From DATKQJ01 sp035534295 (GTDB taxonomy: Bacteria > Chloroflexota > Dormibacteria > Dormibacterales > Dormibacteraceae), in NCBI GenBank assembly GCA_035534295.1, contig DATLSE010000039.1, positions 1-64,000 of the forward strand: DNA of 64,000 nt, written 5' to 3'. Position 1 is the first letter of the stretch; each line of letters begins with the position of its first letter. The notes below the pieces were generated by a model. It searched no databases and had not been told where the DNA came from. It worked only from the letters and a program-made list of their open reading frames with translations. Positions 49,407-57,461 of this stretch are shown piece by piece. A program made the translations under genes and the position numbers.

Positions 49407-49799
49407 TTAGCCCGCCGCCCTCTGCTCCCTGGCCCCCAGCGCGGCCAGAATCAGGTTTGCGGTGGCCAGATTGGTGGTGAGGGGAACGTCGTGCACCCGG
49501 CAGACACGCTGCAGGCCCTGAATGTCCGGCTCGTGGGCGTGCCGGTCAAGCGGGTCGACCAGGAAGATGACCGCGGCCACCTCTCCCTGCGCCACCCGAG
49601 CCGCCACCTGCAGGTCGCCTTCCTCAACGCCGGAGAGAACCCGCTCCACCTTGAGCCCGACCTTGCGCTCGAGCAGGCGCCCGGTGCTGTCGGTCGCGAC
49701 CAGCGGCCAGCTGGCCAGGGTGGATCGGTTGAACATGGCGAAGGCGAGCATGTCCGGCTTCTTGCCGTCGTGGGCGATGAGCGCGATGGAGGGTTCCAT
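49407..49799 (-). CDS. mgsA: Methylglyoxal synthase
   Basis: Converts dihydroxyacetone phosphate to methylglyoxal. About 130 residues: IALIAHDGKKPDML at the N-terminus, the catalytic Asp region GVEEGDLQVAARVAQGE, and FLVDPLDRHAHEPDIQGLQR followed by HDVPLTTNLATANLIL, all in family order. Two positions deviate: the phosphate-binding TGTTG reads TDSTG, and GGDQQ reads EGDLQ, so activity should not be taken for granted. The ATG at 49799 is preferred over an upstream start that adds 16 non-homologous residues. Confidence 0.85.
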   Translation of the reverse strand: MEPSIALIAHDGKKPDMLAFAMFNRSTLASWPLVATDSTGRLLERKVGLKVERVLSGVEEGDLQVAARVAQGEVAAVIFLVDPLDRHAHEPDIQGLQRVCRVHDVPLTTNLATANLILAALGAREQRAAG

Positions 49800-49905
49800 C
49801 CAACGATGGTGTTCGAAGAGGGGGGGTGACCGGTACGTTGAGAGCACACCAAGGCGCGGGGCCGGCTCCGGTGCGGAACTTGGCGCCGGGCCGATGATTC
49901 TTCCC

Positions 49906-51318
49906 TCAGCGTCCTTGCGCCATCGCCTCCACGGTCTCGTCCATCTCCTCCACCAGCTGGCGCCAGCGCCCCTGCAGATCGGTGCGGGATCTAAAGGCGC
50001 GCACCAGTCCCCGGTAATAGCTCAGCTGCGCGTCTGCTCCGGCATTGAACGGTTCCCAGAACGCCGGCCCGAGCACCGCGTGGTCGGTTCGAATCGCCCG
50101 AGCGTTGTACAGCTTGTCCGCCAGCGACACCTTGACCGCGTCGAGCGATGCGTCCTTCAGCGACTCGATGTATCGCTGCTTGCGCCCTAGCCAGCTGGTC
50201 TGGTCGCGGGGCTGGCCCGGGACATCAACCTCGGAGTCGCTGCATTCCTCCACGATGCTGGCCACTCGGGGGCCGAACTCGCGGGCCAGGAGCTCAGCGT
50301 TCACCTGTTCCGGCTGGTCCTCCAGGGTGTCGTGGAGGAGCGCGGCGGTGGCCAGGGTCACATCGCCACCGGCCTCGATCACGATCGCCGCAACGCCCAT
50401 CAGGTGGCCGACGTAGGGCACCTCGGGCTTGCCCTTGCGGCGCTGGGTACGGTGCCACTGGACCGACCGCGACAGGGCGAGTTCAAAGTCCGGTTGGCCC
50501 GGGCGCAACGCATTCGGATGCCAGATCTCTCCCTCCAGTCGGCTCACCTCGTCTGTCATCGTGGGCAGAATCACGAGCTCGCGTGAGTATCTCGACATGA
50601 CGAGGGCGGAGACGGCGGCGTCGAAGGCGTCCGGGCTGGAGCCGGCCCGGGCTCGAAGGGCCGGGCTCTGATCGAGCGCGCTCGTGGACAGATGGACCTC
50701 GCGGGCGGCGCGGGACGACTTTCGAACCGGACCCGTGAGCAGGCGGGGATAGATCTCGACCACCAGGGGCCAGCGCGGCGGATCGAAGGGCCAGATTGAG
50801 AATCCGGCACGGCGCAGGGCGGCCAGGACGGGCATGCCGCGGATGGCAGCTGTGCCCACCGCTCCCGCCCCCCCAATCTGAAATCCCGACTTGGGCCGGA
50901 TCCCGGCGGTGGGAGGGCAGGAAAGATCGGTCTGGCGAAAATGGCTACGTCCCCCAAGGTCGGGTCGTGCTCGCCGGCCCCGACCCCAGAAGGGTGGAGC
51001 GCAGTTGGCCAGCCATGTCTCGCCTTCGGCCGCCGCCAGATCCCAGAGCTCAGGGGCGGAGGTAAGGCCGCGCTCGCGAAGCCACCAGCCCGGCAAGGAG
51101 AAGGCGAAGTCAAGCCCCACCACCAGGCGAGGATCCCGAAGCGCCCAGCGCTGAAGCAGGCTGGCGACCTCGCTCCCACGGCGTCCATTCTCGAGCCTGC
51201 GCAGCCTTCCTCGCTCGACCCTGGCCATCCACATGGTGTGCTCCGGTCTGGCCGCGGCGCCCGACCAGTCGACGGCGATCGCGGCCGCCAACTCATCCCC
51301 TACAGTCGTGGGAGGCAC
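49906..51318 (-). CDS. DUF429-like nuclease domain fused to a SpoT/MESH1-like HD domain
   Basis: A 470-residue two-domain protein. Residues about 12-255 look like DUF429 (predicted RNase H-fold): AIAVDWSGAA with an early Asp, VVGLDFAFSLPG, VVEIYPRLLTG and SPDAFDAAVSALVMSRYSRE with late Asp residues. Residues about 285-455 look like a RelA/SpoT-type HD hydrolase: YVGHLMGVAA, ALLHDTLEDQPEQV and VSLADKLYNARAI give the H...HD...D metal ligands. The HD half resembles small (p)ppGpp hydrolases. The fusion is one continuous frame. Joint function unknown; a nucleotide-alarmone or defence role is speculation. Confidence 0.78.
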   Translation of the reverse strand: MPPTTVGDELAAAIAVDWSGAAARPEHTMWMARVERGRLRRLENGRRGSEVASLLQRWALRDPRLVVGLDFAFSLPGWWLRERGLTSAPELWDLAAAEGETWLANCAPPFWGRGRRARPDLGGRSHFRQTDLSCPPTAGIRPKSGFQIGGAGAVGTAAIRGMPVLAALRRAGFSIWPFDPPRWPLVVEIYPRLLTGPVRKSSRAAREVHLSTSALDQSPALRARAGSSPDAFDAAVSALVMSRYSRELVILPTMTDEVSRLEGEIWHPNALRPGQPDFELALSRSVQWHRTQRRKGKPEVPYVGHLMGVAAIVIEAGGDVTLATAALLHDTLEDQPEQVNAELLAREFGPRVASIVEECSDSEVDVPGQPRDQTSWLGRKQRYIESLKDASLDAVKVSLADKLYNARAIRTDHAVLGPAFWEPFNAGADAQLSYYRGLVRAFRSRTDLQGRWRQLVEEMDETVEAMAQGR

Positions 51319-51508
51319 CGTGCGCTCGCGCCTGGCGCTCCCCAGCTGTAGGTGACCGGCCCCGGGGGAGCTCCAGGGGACGTGTCATAGCGCTGGCCAC
51401 CGGGTCGGATTGGATCAGGCCTCACGTCGATGAATGCTCGTAAGCCAGCGATCAATACGAAATTGGACGAGCTTATGGGGACTGTGGATGCTTAGCTTGA
51501 TCCCAGCA
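51319..51508. other. Short non-coding stretch, less GC-rich, no gene seen
   Basis: 190 bases upstream of the DUF429-HD gene, with noticeably more A and T from about 51400. Both strands lack a convincing gene. It should hold the promoter of the DUF429-HD gene. Confidence 0.35.
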
Positions 51509-51790
51509 TCAGGCTTCCCACAACGCGCTGATCGGAGTAACCCGGAGTTGGTCCCCAAATGGAAGGGTCTGAGACCCCGTATAGAGCACGACCCCTGCAC
51601 AGAACCGGTCTCCTACTGCGGCCTGCAGTTGCCGCAGACCCTTGAAATCCCCGCTGTTCACCGTGCTTGCCGATTTGACTTGGATTCCAACGACCCTGCC
51701 GTCAGGTGTCTCCAGGATCAGGTCGACCTCAGCTCCCTCGCGGGTTCGGAAATGATACGGCCGCGGTCTCGTGAGCATTCTGCGGCCCAT
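51509..51790 (-). pseudogene. C-terminal remnant of a DUF4143 (AAA ATPase) gene
   Basis: The open frame encodes PYHFRTREGAEVDLILETPD, then VVGIQVKSASTVNSGDFKGL and VVLYTGSQTLPFGDQL, ending ISALWEA. This is the C-terminal nuclease-like DUF4143 end of a family of about 400 residues that begins with an AAA ATPase domain. The ATPase part and the rest are absent; upstream sequence holds an imperfect repeat and no homology. I call it a truncated remnant left by deletion or recombination. Confidence 0.75.
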
Positions 51791-51833
51791 TCGTGGTCAT
51801 ACCGAGGGGTCTTGTTGAGCATTCCGCGGGCCC
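51765..51833. repeat. Two imperfect direct repeats of about 24-26 bases
   Basis: GGTCTCGTGAGCATTCTGCG (51765, continuing GCCC) and GGTCTTGTTGAGCATTCCGC (51808, continuing GGGCCC) are closely similar and 43 bases apart. They sit at the truncation point of the DUF4143 remnant and may mark the recombination that removed its 5' part. Confidence 0.45.
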
Positions 51834-52071
51834 TGGTCTGTGATCTGCTTCGGGGTCGAAGGCGATCGCCATCGTCGGACGAGCTGCGACACCAGATGGG
51901 TATCCGCGGCTGGGGTCAGACAGGGTTGGCGCGGGAGGCGCGTAAGCATGGCCACGATCGCCCGCGCCATGCAAGTAGGAGTTGGTGGACCTAAGTGTCG
52001 GCATAAGAACCGTTCGGACGAATTCGAGGGGATCCCGTACGAGGTGGCCGGCGCCGAGTAGGGAATCGCCG
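51834..52071. other. Region between the DUF4143 remnant and vapC; no intact gene
   Basis: 238 bases with no convincing reading frame on either strand and mixed base composition. It probably contains debris of earlier accessory genes. Confidence 0.35.
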
Positions 52072-52455
52072 TCAGACGCGGATCACGTCCAGTCCGGATA
52101 TCGAATCGTAGTCGCCGTCCTGGGTGACGATTGGGACGCTCTCGACGATCGCAGTCGCCGCGACCAGGGCGTCGAGGATCGGCACTCTCCGTCCGCGGGA
52201 TCGGAGATCCGCGACGATTCGGGCGAATGTGCGACCTACCTCGGAATCGATGGGCAATGGGTCCCACGCCGATTCGACTGCCGTCAGGGTCGCGAGCCTT
52301 CGCGGCCGACCAGACTCGCTCGCCATGAGCACTCCCAGAGTGAGCTCAGCGAGCGTGACGACCGAGATATCAGTCTCGTCCACCCCGACCATGGCCCCGA
52401 GAGGACGACCCGATTCCGTTGCGACGAAGAAGGAGGTGTCTAGGAGCGCTCTCAT
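52072..52455 (-). CDS. VapC-type PIN-domain ribonuclease toxin
   Basis: A 127-residue PIN protein. The four acidic residues are in place: Asp6 in MRALLDTSFFVA, Glu in VVTLAELTLGVL, Asp in PILDALVAATA and Asp in VTQDGDYDSI. VapC toxins cut tRNA or rRNA when released from antitoxin. It overlaps the upstream antitoxin gene by 4 bases (52452-52455), the usual VapBC layout. It looks intact, unlike its neighbours. Confidence 0.9.
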   Translation of the reverse strand: MRALLDTSFFVATESGRPLGAMVGVDETDISVVTLAELTLGVLMASESGRPRRLATLTAVESAWDPLPIDSEVGRTFARIVADLRSRGRRVPILDALVAATAIVESVPIVTQDGDYDSISGLDVIRV

Positions 52456-52697
52456 AGGTCGTCGGTGGTGTCAGGCAGTTGAGTGCGAAGCTCCGCCAAG
52501 AACCCCCGATCCGCAGATTGGCGCGACGCAATGCTTAGTGCCTCACCTACAGGCCGAGCCCGCCGCCGGCGGAGTGGCACCAGCTCTGCGACTGGCCGGC
52601 GATCCACCGTCACTGTAACGCGCTCCCCGCCCTCGACCCTTCTCAGTACTTCACTGACCTTGTTTCGCAGCTCCCTGACAGAGACGAACGAATCCAT
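52452..52697 (-). CDS. VapB/Phd-type antitoxin
   Basis: An 81-residue antitoxin. The N-terminal Phd/YefM fold reads SVRELRNKVSEVLRRVEGGE, then VTVTVDRRPVAELVPL; the C-terminal tail would bind and block VapC. Expected to autoregulate the operon. The open frame continues upstream to an unrelated HTH fragment, but TACGCT ends six bases before the ATG at 52697, fixing the start; ATG at 52703 is an alternative. Confidence 0.87.
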   Translation of the reverse strand: MDSFVSVRELRNKVSEVLRRVEGGERVTVTVDRRPVAELVPLRRRRARPVGEALSIASRQSADRGFLAELRTQLPDTTDDL

Positions 52698-52703
52698 GCT
52701 CAT

Positions 52704-52709
52704 AGCGTA
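52704..52709 (-). promoter_or_regulatory. -10 box TACGCT for vapB
   Basis: TACGCT on the minus strand ends 6 bases before the vapB ATG at 52697, again the leaderless arrangement. Confidence 0.4.
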
Positions 52710-52812
52710 GCACATGTAGCCACGCATGCCTACACGGACCATGACGCCCTCTGAGATCAATCGGCCTGCGACTAACACCATCGGCGCCAGTACGACCTCA
52801 AAAACCTCCTTG

Positions 52813-53273
52813 CTACCCTGAGACGCACGCTGCCGTATGGCCGGCTTCGAATTCAGCCGGGTACTCGAGCGTAAGGTCGCGGGCGACTGCAAGCCCCTCG
52901 AGGAAACGAGCCACGTGGGACTGCTGGATCGCGCCGGCGCTCGAAGAAAACTATTACGAGGGTCCGATCCTCCTTTCCGACGAACTCGATTGCCGGGTTG
53001 GCGCGAGCCGCGATGGAGATCGCCTCCGCCAGCGGCACGGCGCCGGCAGCAAGAACTGCCACCTGTGCGGCCACCCGGTTCGGGCTGGCTCGGTAAGGGA
53101 CGCGGGCGGTCCGTCCGCTCGATCACGCCGTCGTCGAGCAGGATCTCCAGAGCGCGTTGGACTGCACTGGGCGGGGCATCGACGGCGTGCGAAAGTTCGG
53201 TCAGAGTGAGCTCTCCCGCCGCGGAGAGCGCCAGTGCGGTTCTCAGGGCGGGGTCAGAGCTGACTATCCGCAA
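52813..53273 (-). pseudogene. Frameshifted HTH-type regulator gene
   Basis: From a TTG at 53273 the frame encodes a winged-helix part (ELTLTELSHAVDAPPSAVQR, ILLDDGVIERTDR). Homology-like sequence then moves to a second frame (PLAEAISIAARANPAIEFVG, EDRTLVIVFFERR) and then to a third (EGLAVARDLTLEYPAEFEAG), ending at TAG at 52813. Reassembled, it would be a protein of about 150 residues: HTH followed by a small nucleotidyltransferase-like domain. At least two frameshifts indicate decay, unless they are sequencing errors. It sits directly upstream of vapBC. Confidence 0.65.
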
Positions 53274-53378
53274 CTCGTCCGCATCCTACGCTGTCCGCGT
53301 AAGCCTGAAACCATGATGGAGGTCCATGCCCGCAACTTGGAGACCGCACTCTGACGGAGAAATTAGGATTGCTGAACT

Positions 53379-54854
53379 GTGAAGGTCGGGCGCAACGAGC
53401 CGTGCCCCTGCGGGAGCGGCCTCAAGTACAAGAACTGCCACCTGGGGACGGAGGCGGGGAGCCGCCCACCTGACGATCTCTGGCATCGGTTGCACGCGCT
53501 GTCGGCGCGACTGCCCACCGAACTGCTTCGTTTCGCCAGCAACCGCTATGGGCGCGAACTGCTCAACGAAGCGTGGTTGGAGTTCGCGCCTTTTGAGGAC
53601 CAGCAGCCCTTCGATCCTGACTCCATCCACATTCCAGTCTTCATGCCCTGGTTCTTCTATCACTGGCGGCCGGAGACCGAGAACACCGTCGTTCCGCGGG
53701 ACCAGGTCGACCGCTTTCCGATCGTCTCCCTCTACCTGAGCCGGCGTGGGCGCCGCGAGGAGCCCTTGGTTGTCCGCTACCTGGAGGCCTGCCGACGCTC
53801 CGCTCTCAGCTTCCTGCAGATCGACGAGGTCTCGGTTGGAGCGGGCCTCAGCGTCACCGACACGCTCACCGGCTGGCAGGGCTTCGTGAGCGAGCGCTCC
53901 GGCTCGGAGTCGCTCAGACGCGGCGACATCGTTCTTGCCAAGGTGGTCACCCTCGACGATGTCAGCGTCCTCGACGGCTGCTCGCCGATCGCGTTTCCTC
54001 CTCTCGAGAAGGCAACCATCATCAAACTCCGAAACCATATTCGGAAGGCACACCGCTCGATCACACCAGAAGTCGTGGCCGACTACGACCTGGAGTTGCT
54101 CGAGGTCTACCATTCGATCGCCGAGCGGCTGCTGAATCCGGCCCTGCCCGAGCTCAGCAACACCGACGGTGACCCACTCGAGTTCTGCCGCCTGACCTAC
54201 GAAGTGCCCTCGCCCAAATCGGCGCTCGACGCGCTCCGCCACCTCGCCCTCGGCCACGATGAAGCCGAGCTCCTCGCCGGGGCAACCTTCGATCAGGGTG
54301 GTGAGCTGCTGGCCGTTGAGGTTCCCTGGCTCAAAAGAGGTAGTGCCCGTCTGGGCATGGGAAAGGTTGGCCTGGGCTCGATCAGGATCGAGGGTCGCCG
54401 GTTGGTGGCTGAGGTGAACTCGCAAGCGCGGGCACTCCGCTTCCGGAAGATCGCTGATCGCGCATTACCGGCCGGCAGTCGCCACCTCTCGACGGTGGTC
54501 GAGCCGATCGAGGCAGCGCTCAAGGCCTTTCGGGAGGAGACGCCCGACCCCCCGCCGGACGATGATCTCAACCAACGGCCAGAGATCCAGGCTCTATTGA
54601 AGGAGCATCTGCGGGCCCACTATCGCGCCTGGGTTGACGAGGCGGTGCCGGCTCTGGCGGGGAAGACCCCTCGGCAGGCGATGAAGACCAAGGACGGTCG
54701 GGAGATGGTTGAGGCGCTCCTACTCGGGCTGGAACAGCGAGCCGGCCAGCAGCCGGGCCTGGACCACGAGATCGTGGCCGAGCTTCGGGCGACCCTGGGG
54801 ACTCCGACATCCTCCCGAAGCCGGTCGGGCGAGGGAAGCAGTGGCGGCCGCTGA
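53379..54854 (+). CDS. SEC-C motif protein of unknown function
   Basis: A 491-residue cytoplasmic protein. Residues 1-23 are a SEC-C zinc knuckle (RNEPCPCGSGLKYKNCH) with Cys9, Cys11, Cys20 and His21. The central 350 residues match nothing I can name. Near residue 430, WVDEAVPALAGKTPRQAMKT and GREMVEALLLGLEQ resemble a helical tail often seen in SEC-C proteins. TAGGAT ends nine bases before the GTG start. It borders the decayed accessory stretch and tRNA-Ala. Its codon use resembles the host's. Confidence 0.72.
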   Translation: MKVGRNEPCPCGSGLKYKNCHLGTEAGSRPPDDLWHRLHALSARLPTELLRFASNRYGRELLNEAWLEFAPFEDQQPFDPDSIHIPVFMPWFFYHWRPETENTVVPRDQVDRFPIVSLYLSRRGRREEPLVVRYLEACRRSALSFLQIDEVSVGAGLSVTDTLTGWQGFVSERSGSESLRRGDIVLAKVVTLDDVSVLDGCSPIAFPPLEKATIIKLRNHIRKAHRSITPEVVADYDLELLEVYHSIAERLLNPALPELSNTDGDPLEFCRLTYEVPSPKSALDALRHLALGHDEAELLAGATFDQGGELLAVEVPWLKRGSARLGMGKVGLGSIRIEGRRLVAEVNSQARALRFRKIADRALPAGSRHLSTVVEPIEAALKAFREETPDPPPDDDLNQRPEIQALLKEHLRAHYRAWVDEAVPALAGKTPRQAMKTKDGREMVEALLLGLEQRAGQQPGLDHEIVAELRATLGTPTSSRSRSGEGSSGGR

Positions 54855-54886
54855 GATTTACTCGGCGGATGTGTAAGGAAATATGT

Positions 54887-54902
54887 GGTGGTCAAAACCA
54901 CC
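54887..54902 (-). terminator. Hairpin downstream of tRNA-Ala
   Basis: GGTGGT, loop CAAA, ACCACC: a perfect 6 bp stem. On the minus strand it lies 30 bases after the tRNA 3' end and is followed by ACATATTTCC, a loose T-rich tract, so it fits a terminator for the tRNA. Confidence 0.5.
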
Positions 54903-54932
54903 TCGAAAATGGGCTTGCTGAGCGCGGAAATT

Positions 54933-55008
54933 TGGTGGAGCGAATGGGATTCGAACCCACGACCTCCTCCGTGCGAGGGAGGCGCTCTCCCAGCTGAGCT
55001 ATCGCCCC
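54933..55008 (-). tRNA. tRNA-Ala, anticodon CGC, CCA encoded
   Basis: Reading the minus strand from 55008: acceptor GGGGCGA, D-arm GCTCAGCTGGGAGAGC, anticodon stem CCTCC/GGAGG around loop CTCGCAC (anticodon CGC), T-arm GTGGGTTCGAATCCCAT, acceptor TCGCTCC, discriminator A and CCA. The G3-U70 pair, the alanine identity element, is present. It reads GCG codons, which are frequent in this GC-rich genome. Confidence 0.96.
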
Positions 55009-55030
55009 GCGGGCCAGTATACGGGGTATC

Positions 55031-55036
55031 TAAAAT
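55031..55036 (+). promoter_or_regulatory. -10 box TAAAAT for the TPR-CAP gene
   Basis: TAAAAT ends exactly 6 bases before the ATG at 55043, in the short gap after the divergent tRNA gene. Confidence 0.55.
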
Positions 55037-55042
55037 GGCCGA

Positions 55043-56830
55043 ATGAGGCACTGGCCGGAGTTCGCTCTGGCCCTGGCGGTGGCTCAAAGTGCCCTTTTGG
55101 GCTTCGCCTGTGGACCGCCTCACGCAGTGCCTGCACGCCCCCTCCTGGTCCCCTCCCGGAGCCTGTCGGCGGCGGACGCGATGGTCTGGGAGGGGAGGTT
55201 CGACGCCGCCGAGGCCGCATACGGTCGGCTTAAGGCATCCGCAGTGGTCGACGCGCAAGCGCATCTGGCGACCCTATTGGACTATGAGGGTCGCTACCAC
55301 GAGGCGGTGGCCCAAGCCCAGGCGGCGGTGGCGGCCCACCCCGACTCTGACTCCGAGGCACGACTGACACGCGCCCTCGATTGGTCCTCTGACTTCGCCG
55401 GTGCGCTGGCCGCCGGCGCCCAGGCGGTCGCCGCGCGCCCACTCGATCCGCTGGCCCCGCTGTTCGACTCCGAGGCTCTCGCCGACGCCGGGTATTTCGC
55501 CGCCGCCCAGCGCCAGATCGACGCTGCTCGAGGTATTCAGCAGGACGCCTTCGGGCGGGCCGAACTGGACCGCGAACGCGCCAATCTCGACCGCGACCTT
55601 GGGAACAGTCAGTCCCAGCTCAACTGGCTGGAGCTGGCTCGAGCCGTGCAACCAGCCTTTCCGGAGCGGGTACTCGAGCTGGCCAGCTACCGCTATCTGC
55701 TCAATCAGCCGACGCTGGGGCAGGCCGACCTGGCCAGCGTTGTGAGCGCGCATCAGGCCGACTCCGGCGTCCTCCTGAGCGCTGCCTCCACCGCTTTAGT
55801 CGGTGACGATCTGGTCAGCGCACTGGGCCTTTATCAGGCGGCGGACAAGATCCGGCCGGGCGGGGCAGCCGCACTCGGGGTGGCCGAGTTACTAATCGCG
55901 TCCAAACAGGACGCCGCAGGCGCCCGCAGCGGTCTTGAGGCCGATCTCGCCACCAACCCGGGCGATGCTGCCGCTCGGGACCTGCTGGCCCAGCTTGATC
56001 AGCAGGTCCTGAAGCAGGATCCCGCCCCCGATCTGCCCCCGACCTCCGGCCCCGACCCCGCCATCGCCGCGCGACAGCAGCTCTTTCAACTCCTCAATCA
56101 GGCTCGCACCGCTGCCGGGCTGGGCACCCTGGTCGACGATGCGGGGCTCGACGCTGCCGCTCGCGCTCAGGCCTACTACCTGCTCTTCAACCTGGGCCAG
56201 GTGGCGGGGGGGGCACAGATCGCAGAGGCGAGCCAGCTCACCGGATACACCGCGGCCGATCCTGCGGCTCGGGCCAAGCTGTTCGGTTATACCGGGGTCA
56301 GCCTGGGAGAGGTGATCGGGCATACCTTCTCTGAGTCGGGTGACGTCCAGGGCTGGCTGGACTCGGTCTACGACCGGGTCCAGTTGTTACAGCCCAAGGC
56401 CCAGTCCGCGGGCTACGCGCGGGTCGAGGTGGGGCCGTTCGCCATCACCGTCCTCGATCTCGGCGGCAGCGCGGGAACGCCCCAGGCTGCGGCCTGGCCC
56501 CCCGCCGGCGCGACGGGCATTCCGGTGGCCTACGTGGGTGGCGACAGCAGCGATCCCCTTCCCGTTCTGGCCGCCATCCCGGCCGGCTATCCGGTGACCC
56601 TGCAGAGCAGCGCCGATCTGAGCCTGAGCGGGGCCGCGCTGCTTGATCCGACGGGGAAGGAGGTGGCGGCCTACACCCTTGGACCGGGCGGAACCCTGGC
56701 CGCCGGGCAGTGGGCGCTGATCCCCCAGCACCCCCTTTTGCCCGCCACCACCTACGGCGTCGCCCTCACCGGCACCCTGGGTGGTAAGCCCCTGGCTGAG
56801 CGCTGGAGCTTCACCACCGGGCGGCCGTGA
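55043..56830 (+). CDS. Lipoprotein with TPR-like repeats and CAP (SCP) domain
   Basis: A 595-residue exported protein. LLGFACGPP at about residue 20 is a lipobox. Residues about 40-335 consist of TPR-like helical pairs (EGRFDAAEAAYGRLK, EGRYHEAVAQAQAAVAAHPD). Residues about 348-475 resemble a CAP domain (LFQLLNQARTAAGLGTLVDD, VQGWLDSVYDRVQLLQPKAQ), although the canonical metal-binding His residues are not clear. A beta-rich C-terminal domain follows. Probably a cell-surface or wall-associated protein; no enzymatic activity can be assigned. Confidence 0.78.
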   Translation: MRHWPEFALALAVAQSALLGFACGPPHAVPARPLLVPSRSLSAADAMVWEGRFDAAEAAYGRLKASAVVDAQAHLATLLDYEGRYHEAVAQAQAAVAAHPDSDSEARLTRALDWSSDFAGALAAGAQAVAARPLDPLAPLFDSEALADAGYFAAAQRQIDAARGIQQDAFGRAELDRERANLDRDLGNSQSQLNWLELARAVQPAFPERVLELASYRYLLNQPTLGQADLASVVSAHQADSGVLLSAASTALVGDDLVSALGLYQAADKIRPGGAAALGVAELLIASKQDAAGARSGLEADLATNPGDAAARDLLAQLDQQVLKQDPAPDLPPTSGPDPAIAARQQLFQLLNQARTAAGLGTLVDDAGLDAAARAQAYYLLFNLGQVAGGAQIAEASQLTGYTAADPAARAKLFGYTGVSLGEVIGHTFSESGDVQGWLDSVYDRVQLLQPKAQSAGYARVEVGPFAITVLDLGGSAGTPQAAAWPPAGATGIPVAYVGGDSSDPLPVLAAIPAGYPVTLQSSADLSLSGAALLDPTGKEVAAYTLGPGGTLAAGQWALIPQHPLLPATTYGVALTGTLGGKPLAERWSFTTGRP

Positions 56831-56857
56831 GGCCACGATTGGGCGACAATCAAGCCC

Positions 56858-57451
56858 ATGGGTTGGTTCAGCAAACCCTTGCCTGAGGGTGTCGATAAGG
56901 CTCGAATTCCGCCCGGGCAGACGGTGTCGCAGAGATGGCCGGTGCTCCACTTTGGCCCCGAGCCCAAGGTCGACCTAAAGACCTGGGACCTCAAGGTCTT
57001 CGGGCTGGTCGAACACGAGCTGAATCTGAGCTATCCCTCGGTGCGTGCGCTGCCGCAGAAGAGCATTCAGGCCGACGTGCACTGCGTCACCAGCTGGAGC
57101 CGGCTCGGTGACAGCTGGCAGGGAGTGGCGATCCAGCAGATTCTGGATCGGGTCGGTCCCCTGCCCCAGGCCCGATATGTGATGGCGCACTGCGAGTTCG
57201 GTTACACGACTTCGATTCCGCTCTCCGTGCTCAACGACGACGACGTGCTGCTCTGCCACGGCTGGAACGGATCCGACCTCACCGTGGAGCACGGATTCCC
57301 GCTCCGCCTCCTGGTTCCCAAGCTCTACCTGTGGAAGTCCGCCAAGTGGCTGCGCGGCCTTGAGTTCATGGCCCGAAACCGGCTCGGATTCTGGGAGCAG
57401 CGGGGCTATCACGACGGGGCGGACCCATTCTTGGAGCAGCGCTACTGGTAG
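56858..57451 (+). CDS. Molybdopterin-dependent oxidoreductase-like protein (SuoX/YedY fold)
   Basis: A 197-residue protein of the oxidoreductase molybdopterin-binding family. ADVHCVTSWSRLGDSWQGV holds the Cys that ligates molybdenum in sulfite oxidase and YedY, and HCEFGYTTSIPL with EHGFPLRLLVPKLYLWKSAK gives the cofactor-pocket pattern. It lacks a signal peptide and a haem domain, so it is probably cytoplasmic. The substrate is unknown. It is followed 10 bases later by the DUF62 gene. Confidence 0.85.
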   Translation: MGWFSKPLPEGVDKARIPPGQTVSQRWPVLHFGPEPKVDLKTWDLKVFGLVEHELNLSYPSVRALPQKSIQADVHCVTSWSRLGDSWQGVAIQQILDRVGPLPQARYVMAHCEFGYTTSIPLSVLNDDDVLLCHGWNGSDLTVEHGFPLRLLVPKLYLWKSAKWLRGLEFMARNRLGFWEQRGYHDGADPFLEQRYW

Positions 57452-57461
57452 GGGACGGTCG

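Noticed and set aside
51434..51994. 186-codon plus-strand open frame
   Set aside because: It runs antisense to the DUF4143 remnant, which has clear homology; no features of its own.
54933..55008. tRNA-Ala as an integration site with flanking att repeats
   Set aside because: I looked for a second copy of the tRNA 3' end (GGATTCGAACCCAC-like) within the nearby accessory patch and saw none; no integrase gene is present.
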